From: Arsenophonus sp052174475
Lineage (GTDB): Bacteria > Pseudomonadota > Gammaproteobacteria > Enterobacterales > Enterobacteriaceae
Length of the DNA stretch: 64,000 bases
Reading direction: 5' to 3'
NCBI GenBank assembly: GCA_052174475.1
Contig: JBQMRO010000049.1
Span: 1 to 64,000 of the forward strand
Numbering within the stretch: the stretch's first letter is position 1; each line of letters begins with the position of its first letter. This document shows positions 1-9,301 of this stretch, piece after piece. The notes under the pieces are model-generated. The model ran no database searches, had not been told where the DNA came from, and saw nothing but the letters and a program-made list of their open reading frames with translations. The position numbers were made by a program, and so were the translations under genes.

Positions 1-186
1 GCTTAGCTAAAGTAAACGTAGATTTTTGCTAATCTGAAGAGCAGTTCTGATTTAAAAGTTGTAATTGCCTAATACTATCATAATCATTATGATAGTGCTT
101 CAGTATACCCACTTCTCTTTCTTAAACTAGTAGTGACTTTGCTATAAATAGGGTTGCGCAACGCGGGTGGTCTATATAATGATTTA
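1..186 (-). mobile_element. IS481-type relic, 5' end only (partial at window edge)
   Basis: The reverse complement carries the same left end as the other IS481 relics here: an 'AATCATTATATAGACC' segment, then a spacer, then a decayed transposase N-terminus reading roughly MIMIVLGNYNF followed by IRTALQISKN. This matches the family N-terminus (a few residues, then PKIRADIQASK). The element runs off the left edge. It is abutted by the IS256 relic on its other side. Confidence 0.6.
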
Positions 187-1570
187 GAATAAATTATACT
201 TATTTTTGGTGTGAGTTTTAGAGATTTTGGCATATCCTCACTGATTGATTTCGTAAATCATTTTAATAATAGAAAGATGAGATGCCATGAAAAGTCTAAC
301 CTAGAGCTATCTATAAAACTAGATATTACTTTAATCCCTTGCATTACTTCATATGTAATGGTTTTCAGGCAATTGATAGCACTGCTGTTGAGGTTGAGAT
401 CGAAGCCATACTGCGATAACCTACTCAACGCCACCTTGTTTACAGATCTCTCATCCGTTGTCCGTAACAATTATTTACATAATGAACCATATAAACTGCT
501 ATTTGGCGATGTGATATTAAAGTGCCTAAGGTCACAGTGAATCGCAGCGGCAAGGGAATATGCTTCAATAACTTCTTGCTGCCGCCTTATCTGAATTATG
601 TAAAAAGAATTAAAAAGAATTGCAACCATTGGCTGTATAATACCTGTGATGGCATCTCTACCAATGATTATTATGAAGCGATGTGAGCACTTCTAGGTGA
701 GAACATATGCTCTCCCGTCGAGGTGGGGCCCCACCCCATCAGCAAACTGAAACACTGATGCTTGAAAAACACATGGAATGGTGCTTGTGCGATTGAAATG
801 ATACATGATACCTTTATTTTTGTGATGTTGGTATAACTTGTCCTGTCAGACAAGAAATTTCCTTTTCCTGCTTTGCTTATATCGGCGGCAGTGCGAATAG
901 ATACTAGGAGCTCGTTACGGTCCAAAGATGGTTATTAAAAAATTAAAAGGAAATTAGGCTGAACTTCTCTAGGATGGTTGCGAGCACGCGTGGCTTAACT
1001 GTATCTTCTAAACTTATAATGGAAGACGATGATTTTAGTTTTTGAAATACAATAGCAAAGATATTTCTGAATGTGCAGGATCAACGTTGTTGGGCATACG
1101 AAACAGCTAATGCACTAACTTCACTTTTTGATTGCATACAATCGAAAGTTAATGGTGAGCTGCGAGAGATTTAGGTAGCAGAGATCTGTGATGCTGCTAA
1201 TAAACTCCTTAATATTTTGTTAGCAATGAGTTTCAGCGAGTATCCCTGCAACTATAAAGAAGCTGTGGAAAGATTGAGAAGAATAGTTGGCATTCTATGC
1301 CTTTCCATTAGTGCACTTTATATCAAGAAGAATGACGAATCTGATTAAATCAACTTTTGTAATAGTGAGAGATTATAAAGTCGACGCACAAAGCATTGTA
1401 GCTTGAAAATAACTCTTTCAATACTATTTAAATCTATTAGAGTTTATTCAAAAATCTGAAATTAAAATAATGGGATTTAGCCTGCTGTTCTAGTGGTAAA
1501 CAGCATCAAATTAAGAATTGAGAAGAGATTTATTAAGGATAATAGTAAAAATTAACTTAATCACCATACA
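187..1570 (+). mobile_element. IS256-type relic, near full length, broken transposase
   Basis: Frame-broken fragments follow the IS256 (Mutator-like) transposase in order: an N-terminal LIDFVNHFNNRKM segment (about 245-290), a central GRKELVAV...DGYRES-like stretch (about 890-930), a vestige of CWVHKTANV (about 1085-1115), a K-x-DL-x-E-I-W-x-AE-like helix (about 1150-1195) and a C-terminal end near 1560. Stops and frameshifts occur throughout. The open frame at 211-540 is only the N-terminal part. One of ten related relics in the window. Confidence 0.75.
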
Positions 1571-2418
1571 CTTGATTTACTAATAACTCTACGGGATCGA
1601 ACAATACTAAATGCGTTTAAGTAAGATTCAAGGTTTTATACGATGATCAGTAAACACCCGTCAAGATTCTAACTAAACACGCAAGATCAATTACTATTTC
1701 GATTTCTATCATTCCTCCTTAAAAATAGGATACCATCTACATCTATTAATTATTTAATTTCTAATTAATTTACTAGAAATATATATCTATTACTATTTAC
1801 TACAAAAGTAGTATAGAAATAAAAAAAATTTTAAATTTAGCATCATAAAATATGAATTTATATTTCATTAAAAAATATTAAGTTGACTTAACTAGTCCTA
1901 TAATCATTACTATTTATTTACTATTTAAAATAAAAGCTATTAATTAATAATTAATATAATTATAGATTTAATCTAAATTAGATTATATTTAATATTATTT
2001 TTTTTAAAATACAAAAATTAGATAATAAAAATATTATTAATAAGTAAATAGTTTAATAAATAATTTATTAAAAATTAATACTAAGTAAAAAATTAATATT
2101 TGAACTATTAGTATTAGTAATAAAATAATTGTTATGCATTAATTAATGCATAACTTGTATATAAAAATATACATTTATTTTATGACATTGTGATAAACAA
2201 TATTGTTAATAATATTAAAGATTAGGTGTAATTAAATGTGTGTTATAAGTTAATTTAACAACTCTTTTAAAGAGTTACTATTTAATAGTGTATTAACATA
2301 ATCAGTTATATGATAAATTTTAATTAACTAATCAATTATATAAATTAAAATAATAGTAAAACTAACGATATATTAATATTAATTATTAGTTATTTCTAAC
2401 TCTAAAATAGAATTACAT
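1571..2418. other. AT-rich gap with no recognisable gene
   Basis: From about 1730 the sequence is visibly much richer in A+T than its surroundings and has no open frame of note. I looked for nemA, the expected neighbour upstream of gloA, and did not see it. Probably fully eroded coding DNA. Confidence 0.5.
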
Positions 2419-2823
2419 ATGCTTACTTTATACTATATTAGAGGTTAGAGATCTTTAATGCTTAATTTGTATATATACTATATAATAGATATGCATCTAT
2501 TACGTGCAAATTAAAATACTACATATAAATACTTATTTGTCTTCGTTGTTTATTATTATAAACATAAAGTTGTTATAATTAAATTAATTTATAATTAAAG
2601 TGTTGAGAATTAGCAAATTAGAATCTCCTTTTATCATATTGCATTAGTCGTTGATAATGTTGTAAGTACATATAGTAGTATATGGTCTCGTACGCAGGCA
2701 ATAAATTTCCTGCGAATTAAATCAGGACCAGTTAAAAGTAGCTCGACGATTATTGCTTATATAGAAGATCCTGATGTCATAAAACTAAACTGATTAAAAG
2801 ATAAAATGCCAGTAACGTTTTAA
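2419..2823 (+). pseudogene. gloA: gloA pseudogene (glyoxalase I)
   Basis: Glyoxalase I isomerises the hemithioacetal of methylglyoxal and glutathione. The span equals the usual gene length (about 405 nt, 135 codons) and lies directly upstream of rnt, as in E. coli. Recognisable pieces in order: an ATG with a decayed RVGDL segment, then MHLLRAN (MKLLRTS in E. coli), FVVYYYKHKVVIIKLIYN (FVGYG..EEAVIELTYNW), YHIALVVDN (YGHIALSVDN), and SGPVKSSSTIIAYIEDPD (AGPVKGGTTVIAFVEDPD). In-frame stops (for example in the VENWQIR-like stretch and after KLN) and at least one frameshift kill it. Methylglyoxal detoxification by this route is lost unless another copy exists. The homology call is by eye but covers nearly the whole protein. 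Confidence 0.85.
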
Positions 2824-2950
2824 GCAATCAATACTTTACTTTATTGATTAATAATCTATACATACATTTTCTATATTTAAACTAGTTTAATGCATTTTAC
2901 TCAAAATTTGGCATAATATCTTTATTCTCAAGCATAAAGTCTTAAGCAAA

Positions 2951-3592
2951 ATGTGTAATAAAAAAAATAGGGTTAACATGCTGGCAAAACGTTTCCGAGG
3001 TTATTATCCTGTCGTTATTGATCTAGAAACTGGTGGGTTTAATGCACAACAAGATGCGCTATTAGAAATTGCGGCTATAACGCTAAAAATGGATCAAAGT
3101 GGTTGGTTAGAAATTGATGAAAAACTTCATTTTCATGTTGCACCTTTTGCTGGGGCAAATATAGAAGCAACTGCGCTCGCTTTTACTGGTATCGATCCAA
3201 CTAACCCTTTACGTAATGCTATCGATGAATACACTGCTTTATATAAAATTTTTAAGATGGTTAGAACCGGTATTCTAAATAACGATTGCAATCGAGCGAT
3301 TATTGTTGCCCATAATGCCAATTTTGATCATAGTTTTATTATGGCTGCTGCTCAACGAGCAAATCTAAAATGTAATCCATTCCACCCTTTTGCAACTTTT
3401 GATACCGCGACACTTAGCGGCCTTGTTTTTGGTCAAACAATTTTAGCTAAAGCTTGCTATACCGCTGGAATCCCATTTGATGGCAAGAAAGCGCATGGCG
3501 CACTTTACGACACTGATAGAACAGCATTACTGTTTTGTGAAATCGTCAATAAATGGAAGAAACTAGGTGGCTGGCCACTAACAACCGATTAA
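2951..3592 (+). CDS. rnt: ribonuclease T (RNase T, 3'-to-5' exoribonuclease)
   Basis: RNase T trims the 3' ends of tRNA (end turnover of CCA), 5S and 23S rRNA and other stable RNAs, and acts as a homodimer. The 213-residue product aligns end to end with the E. coli enzyme (215 aa). The DEDD catalytic set is visible: D24 and E26 in VVIDLETGG, the HNANFDHSF exonuclease motif near 108-116, and the late H/D pair in the AHGALYDTDR segment. The first ATG puts RFRG at residue 14, as in the family (13), so it is preferred over the internal ATG at codon 10. The adjacent gloA pseudogene preserves ancestral order. Retention fits the need for tRNA and rRNA 3' maturation. No obvious Shine-Dalgarno sequence. 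Confidence 0.95.
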   Translation: MCNKKNRVNMLAKRFRGYYPVVIDLETGGFNAQQDALLEIAAITLKMDQSGWLEIDEKLHFHVAPFAGANIEATALAFTGIDPTNPLRNAIDEYTALYKIFKMVRTGILNNDCNRAIIVAHNANFDHSFIMAAAQRANLKCNPFHPFATFDTATLSGLVFGQTILAKACYTAGIPFDGKKAHGALYDTDRTALLFCEIVNKWKKLGGWPLTTD

Positions 3593-3649
3593 TAATCAAA
3601 CTAGTATGGTAATGCATGAAATTCCACTGTCTTATAATTATCTTTTAGT

Positions 3650-5740
3650 TCTAGATCATTATATAAACTCTTATCGCTCGTCAATCTTTATAAAAAGATA
3701 ACACTGAGGAATATAAGTTAAGGGGAAAATATCATGATCATGAGACTAGATCATCAGGTAACTCCAACAGCTAAAATTACTGCTACTCTTCAGATCATTA
3801 AGAAGCCTGCGTCTCTTTTAATTAAGAGTTATGATATCTCCGAACTTTACTGGTTCTAAAGAGAAAATGAAATGATATTAATGATCAGTTATGTTAGCAA
3901 AGGTTGTTACCTTTTACTATAGAGCAAATTATAGCGATATTTGCATTTCAATTGTTGTGCTTTTAAACAATTTTATCCAACCACGCTAATTCAGTAAATA
4001 AAATGACATTACGCTATGCAATCTATTCAACCATCCATTTAATCGGCTGATATAACTATGCATATTTTTTAATATAGAATTTCTTATCAAGAATTTTCTG
4101 ATTCTTTAATTTTATTAAACAATGGTTACTAATTTCATACTAGTTGGAAAAAGTTCCCACCCAATTTAGATTCTTCTAAGCAAAAATTAACTTTTTCTTC
4201 TTGATAGGCTCAATAAAACAATTAATATACTCTGCATTAAACTTTTTAAGAATCTCATCACTTACATAACAACTATGTCAATCACTGGCTGATTTAATAC
4301 CGTGCGCGATTCATTCTTTCCTTTTATCTCCTACTCTTGCATGTTTTCTAGATTTCTTATGTGGAATATAACGCTCGCTTTTTAAAGGACTCAGTAAAAA
4401 ATGTTTCATCGACCTCAATAATACTACTTAGTGTATATATTAGCTGTTAATACTGAACCAAAGAAGAAGTGACAGCATCTAAAAACGCTGTTTTTAAATT
4501 AACACCTGTTTGTTTTATTTACTTTCATAAAGTCAAGGTATTCAACATACATTGTAGATAAGTAAACTATTTATTCTTGTGATGTAGTTTTACAAGAAGA
4601 CTTTCAGTCCAATTGTTAAATATTTTTCTGAGATCGAAGATTTTATAACGTTATCGCTGTAACCCTAATAAATATCCAAGAGGATAACATGTTCACCATG
4701 ACAATAGTGAGCAGAATGAATGAAGTGAGTTGTTTCAATACATGAATTGACATAATCCTCATAAATTATCGCCAAGTTAACTTTAGTTAACTAATAAGAT
4801 GTAGCCTTTCCTTTCCTTCCAAGGAAGGAGTCTTTTGAGCTGTATGATTGTTTGCTTTTTTATGGTAATTGCTATAGGGAAAATCCTTCATATAGTATAA
4901 AGAATCTACCAATAATTTTTAGAAAGATAGCCTAGTGACGCACCATCATATTCCACATCGTTTGCTGACGATGCTGTCGACAGCTTAGAGATTGTACTTT
5001 TTTCTTTTGCCGATTTGCTAACAGTCAGTACGTGAATTCCCAAACCCTGTAGCATCCATACTCTAGCCTAGATCACTATTTATACTCAGGACTGGGAGAT
5101 ATTTGTGTAAAATGAAGCAATGAAAAAAATCCCAAATACAAATACATAAACCGTTTAAAAACTACGATATCAGTTATCTATACGTAGAGTAGAATATCTT
5201 CCGCAAATTTCAAACAAAACTTCACGACGTTATCTTTTCGTAGATATATATAGATCGAGCGCCATTCAATTAATTTTTATCCGTCTTTACAAGGCCAAAG
5301 CTACCCCCAGTGTTCGATGATTTTACGTAATCTCAATCAAAGAGACCATAGCTATATATCTGATACTTATAGATAATAACAAAGAATTTACAGACCGTCT
5401 TTTGGTCTGTAAAAATGTTCAGTCACTAAAAAGAGGGATTCGACTATTTTTATATACAGAGCTTGATATAAAATACCGACTTAGCCCCGCTGAATCATTT
5501 TTAAACGAATGGCATGATTAAACGATTTATCGCGTATAGAAAATGAGCTGTATAGCTATCATTTTAATTTTAATGAAAAGTTTAAAAAATCACTCTGCAT
5601 CGATATATTTAGTTGTTAACCAGGAATTGCCAATTACTATTGGATAGGGAAACTTTATTCCAATCTAAAACTAGATCGGTTTAAAGTTAAATGTGAATTA
5701 TTTAAAAAAACCGAGTTATGCTCATTTCTAATGTATAGTA
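3650..5740 (+). mobile_element. IS481-type relic interrupted by an IS1595-type element
   Basis: The left end resembles the other IS481 copies (a 'TAGATCATTATATAAACTC' segment near 3650) and a decayed transposase start lies at 3734 (PTAKITATLQIIKKP). After the nested IS1595 relic the integrase-core half resumes: VLTDGKEF..RLFGL, a PNGMVERFNGR-like stretch near 5500 and a PELFKK-like end near 5710. Stops occur in every frame. Lies directly downstream of rnt and abuts an IS256 relic. Same composite layout as at 39.8 and 57.6 kb. Confidence 0.65.
3901..4921 (-). mobile_element. IS1595-type (ISXO2-like) relic nested in IS481
   Basis: About 1.02 kb with imperfect terminal inverted repeats (GGTTGTTACCTTTT on the left, CTACCAATAA on the right). 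The reverse complement shows decayed pieces of an ISXO2-like transposase: KLHHK-K (near 4590), an IN-LKTAF-RHYFLS stretch and VDETFF-ES-K-S (near 4410-4360). No intact frame. The family call rests on the ETFF...GSVIPHRKSRKR-type core seen across several copies. Confidence 0.6.
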
Positions 5741-7110
5741 TTCGGAGATACCGGCGTATCATACTGATTGATTTTGTAGATAATTTAAAGAATAGAAAAA
5801 TGATATTGCATGAAAAATCTACTCTACAGGTATCTAATAAAGTAGATATTATCTGTAATCCATTGCATGAACTTATCTGTAATAGCGTACCAGGTAGCTG
5901 ATAGAACTACTGTTGAAGATGAGCTTAAAACCATATCACAACAATATTCTAAATGCTTCCTTGTATACTGATGTCATCAGTTGTTTGTAACGATTATTAC
6001 CACAGAAAACCATATAAACTGCTATTGGCGATGTTGAGATTAAAGTAACTAAAGATCAAGAATTGCGGCGGCAATGAAATATGCTTCAATAAGCCTCCCC
6101 TTTTTCTGTACGCTTTATCTGAAACATGAAAAGCGGTGAAGAGTTCATACCATGCCTGTATATACGAAGTATTATCTACCGCTAATTTGACGAAAGTTCT
6201 AAGGCTTTTCTTGATGAAAGCACATAATATCTTCTAAACGCCATAAATAAACTGAAGCAGCAATGACTTAAAGAGCATAGGTAATGGTGAAAATATTATT
6301 TAAGCGATACATGGCTACGTTTATTTCTTGGCCGATGGGCATATAACCGTTTTGTCAGACAAGTTGATCGCCATAGCCTACTGGTAAAATCAGCGGCACT
6401 GTATAAATAGTAAGGAAATCGTTTCAATTGAACATGCTTATCGAGAATCTCAGAAGCGAACTGAGCATAAATTTTCAATGGCTGGTAAGCGAGGATCTTA
6501 ATCGTATCTCCAATCTTTCTACGGAAGACGGTACCCTTTGTTTTTAGAATGCAACAGGAAAGATATTCTCGAGCATGCAGAATAAATCCTGTTGTGGTAT
6601 ACAAAACAAACAGTTGATGTGCTGACGCTTTACCTTTTAAAGGTATAAAACTGAAAGTTAAGGGTTAGAGCTGCAAAGAGGAAGTTCTGGCTAACAGAGA
6701 TCTATGATACCACTAATAAAGCCATTGGTGTTTTGTTGATAAGGTTTTCAGCGAGGCTTCTGCAGCGAGGAGAGGCTAGAGAAATATTGAGAAGAATGGA
6801 TGCTGACATTCTGCGCCTCTCTGTCGGCACACTATGGCATCAATAAGAAAGACGAATTCGATTGAATCGGATTTTGTGACAATGAGGATACACAGAAGCT
6901 AATGCTCAAATCAGCATAATTTGAGAAAAAAATCCTTTCAATGGTATGTAAGCTACTATAGTTCTGCTTAGAAAATCTGGAACTGACTAGAGAGAAGTTT
7001 ATTTTTCTTAATCATGATATTAAGCAACATTCAATTTAAGAATCAAGAACAAGAATAACGAAGGAGGATTAAAGTAAAACATATCCTGGCCTTCCTCATA
7101 CACCAAATTT
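5741..7110 (+). mobile_element. IS256-type relic, near full length
   Basis: Decayed IS256 transposase in order: LIDFVDNLKNRKMILHEK (about 5760-5815), PLHELICNS, a DVEIKV-like remnant near 6040, and an EIWLAE/AFDVF-like helix region at 6690-6750, ending near 7110. An open frame on the opposite strand at 6296-6604 is an antisense shadow. Confidence 0.75.
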
Positions 7111-7668
7111 TCTAATAACTAAAAACTATACATATCAGAAGATATGTAACACATATAAGCAGTAAATTTTACGCTAAATCCTAGATTTAGCTATAGAAAT
7201 TAAATAGATCTTAATCTATTTATATCAGTGATATAAGAGATCTCACTTAAGTGAATGAGTTGATAACGTGTAGATATTCTCTCAATATGTCTCAACCCCC
7301 CCATTTATACTATAAACAATTTTGAAACCCGTATTAAATAAATATTATGCTGTGTTAGTTTGTTACTGTGGCCGCACAAACACACTAAGATATACTGCTG
7401 TTTAAAGTATATTTTCTTATAAAGGTCCTTACTATCTTACGAGTGAGATAGTAAGGACCTTTAATATATCCTGAATAAAATTTTTTTGTATCATAAATAT
7501 CGACTATAGTGTTTCACCTGTTTGTTAAAGTTTAAAGGTTTTTTTAACTGTAATTAATTAAAATTATCAATAGGTATAATCTGCGAAATAGTATTTTTAC
7601 ATTTAAGAAAATAAGATACTCTTTACTCTTTTAAAGAGTGCTTTTATTAAGAAAAATAAGTAATTATT
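7111..7668. other. gap downstream of nfuA; no gene seen, one strong hairpin
   Basis: No coding remnant recognised. Contains the perfect inverted repeat at 7421-7462 and, at about 7621-7645, a weaker 'ACTCTTTTAAAGAGTG' hairpin just beyond the nfuA stop codon that could be its terminator. Confidence 0.4.
7421..7462. repeat. perfect 17-bp inverted repeat with 8-nt loop
   Basis: The arm AAAGGTCCTTACTATCT (7421-7437) is followed after 8 nt by its exact reverse complement (7446-7462). No T-run follows on either strand, so it is not a classical rho-independent terminator. Function unknown. Confidence 0.8.
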
Positions 7669-8247
7669 CTAATAATAAGAGTGATCACCACGCTGGTGTT
7701 CGGTTAAATCTTTCACACCTTTTAATTCGCCTGAAAAGATGTTTAACAACTGTTTTTCAATACTTTCTTTTAAGCTAAAATCAACCATTGAACAGCCATT
7801 ACATCCTCCACTAAATTGTATAATTGCATATTTATCATCAGTTATTCTAATTAATGAAATCCGTCCTCCATGACCTGCTAACTGTGGGTTAATTTGTAAT
7901 TGAATAACATATTCAACTCGTTCAATTAAGGGAGCATCATCGGCAACTTTTTTCATTTTTGCATTAGGCGCTTTTATCGTCAGTTGAGAACCTAATTGAT
8001 CCGTTACGAAATCTATTTCGGCTTCTTCTAGAAAAGGTGCGCTAACTTTATCAACAAAGGTTAAAAATTTATTAAATTTAAGTTCAATATCCGTTGCTTC
8101 GATAGCATCAGAAGGGCAATAAGAGACCCCACATTCCGCTAATGGCGTGCCAGGATTAATTACAAATACACGAATTTGTGTACTAGGTTCTTGATTTTCC
8201 AAAAGTTTGGAAAAATGAGTTTGTGCTGCTTCAGTAATATTAATCAT
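7669..8247 (-). CDS. nfuA: Fe-S biogenesis protein NfuA
   Basis: NfuA carries [4Fe-4S] clusters to apo-proteins such as aconitase and supports lipoate-dependent enzymes under stress. The 192-residue product has the two-part family layout: an A-type-like N-terminal domain (about 1-100, degenerate cysteines) and a C-terminal Nfu domain with the cluster-binding CNGC, C149 and C152, exactly as in E. coli (191 aa). The ATG at 8247 gives MINITEAAQ, aligned with MIRISDAAQ of E. coli; an in-frame TTG two codons upstream is less likely, and GAG sits suitably for the ATG. The partner gene gntX upstream is dead. The intact CxxC and full length suggest a working cluster carrier. Confidence 0.96.
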   Translation of the reverse strand: MINITEAAQTHFSKLLENQEPSTQIRVFVINPGTPLAECGVSYCPSDAIEATDIELKFNKFLTFVDKVSAPFLEEAEIDFVTDQLGSQLTIKAPNAKMKKVADDAPLIERVEYVIQLQINPQLAGHGGRISLIRITDDKYAIIQFSGGCNGCSMVDFSLKESIEKQLLNIFSGELKGVKDLTEHQRGDHSYY

Positions 8248-8306
8248 AATCAATTCTCAAGTATATTATTTTAATATGGTTAATAAGATGCTCTTTTCCT
8301 TACTTT

Positions 8307-8992
8307 CTATAAAGTTTCGCATATCACTCAGGCTTTAATTAAATTTGATCCAGCACTAATCAACAATTTATGAATTTTATTCATTATTGTTCCTGTTGTA
8401 GGGAAATTATCAAATACAAGAATATAATAATCTTTAACAATTTTATCCTAAAAGCGTTATTAAGATTTAGATGCGTATTTTTATTAGAAATTTAAGTTTA
8501 CAATAGTGTAACACGAATGCAAATAGTTAAATTAACTTTAAATTCATATCCTAGCTAATAAGCTAATTAAGTTGGTATTAAACTGGCTTTATTAAATTCA
8601 CGTTGCTAACGTTTACCATGATGAAATCGATTTTTATTATGAAATCTGATTTTTGTGCCAGAGTTATTAATGATATTATTGTTATAAATAAAGTTGAAAT
8701 AAACGTGCAAGGCTAAAAAGCAATTTAAGTTATTTTTTGCAAATTTGCCTGCTCCTATCACCATACTTAATACTGATATATAAGAGAATAATAGTGACAA
8801 GATTACGTCAATAGATTAAATTTTGTAAGCATCGACCGCAACCAATAGTGAATTGTTAGACGGTTAAAGTATAGCGACGACAAACTTATTTATATAAAGC
8901 AAACTGTTTTAAACAGTAGTGATAAAATGCCATCAAAATGATATTTTAGTGTTTATTAAAATAGCCAACAGAGTGCTAAGCTATTGTTACAT
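8307..8992 (-). pseudogene. gntX: gntX pseudogene (ComF-like phosphoribosyltransferase family)
   Basis: The gene lies immediately upstream of nfuA, as in E. coli. It spans 686 nt, almost exactly the normal length (227 aa). Reading the minus strand across frames gives remnants in order: LCWL near the start, then CGRCLQNLIY, LVTIIL (CGRCLQKPPP, LVTVADY), KNRFHHGKRQQREFNKA (QRRHWRRGFNQS), and at the end VFDNFPTTGTIMNKIHKLL (VDDVVTTGTTVAEIAQLL) with ICETL then stop (LCRTL). Many stops and frameshifts. The PRPP-binding TTGT motif is still visible, which shows the decay is recent enough to read. Confidence 0.88.
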
Positions 8993-9301
8993 AATGATGT
9001 CTTTTTATACGTATAAAGAAAACGCACACTGACAATAGTGCTTTGGAAGCAGTTGATTAAAAGGAAACAAGATATTGTGTATTGCACGGTGGTTTTCATT
9101 TTTATTTCCATCTTATTGACATATCTAGATATAGTTGCACTAATCTTTTCCTATTTATGTCACTGCAACAAATGGTAGAGATAATTTTACAGAAAGCGCC
9201 TAAGCAGAATATTGGTTAAGTTTATCATTAAACGGATTAATTATTAGTATCGTTTCACTTAACTATCAAGTTAAAATAACGTAGGTGCTATCATTGTTAA
9301 A

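Noticed and set aside
75..95. Perfect palindrome CTATCATAAT-C-ATTATGATAG resembling a Fur site
   Set aside because: It falls on the start codon region of an IS481 relic that runs off the window edge, and no host gene lies nearby.
169..184. A 16-bp word shared with 34310-34325, first thought to be a novel dispersed signal
   Set aside because: Both occurrences are the left end of IS481-type relics in the same orientation.
6296..6604. 102-codon minus-strand open frame
   Set aside because: Antisense of an IS256 relic, with no similarity of its own.
8248..8253. TTG as the nfuA start codon
   Set aside because: The ATG two codons downstream aligns with the E. coli start, puts the CxxC at 149/152 and has better ribosome-binding spacing.
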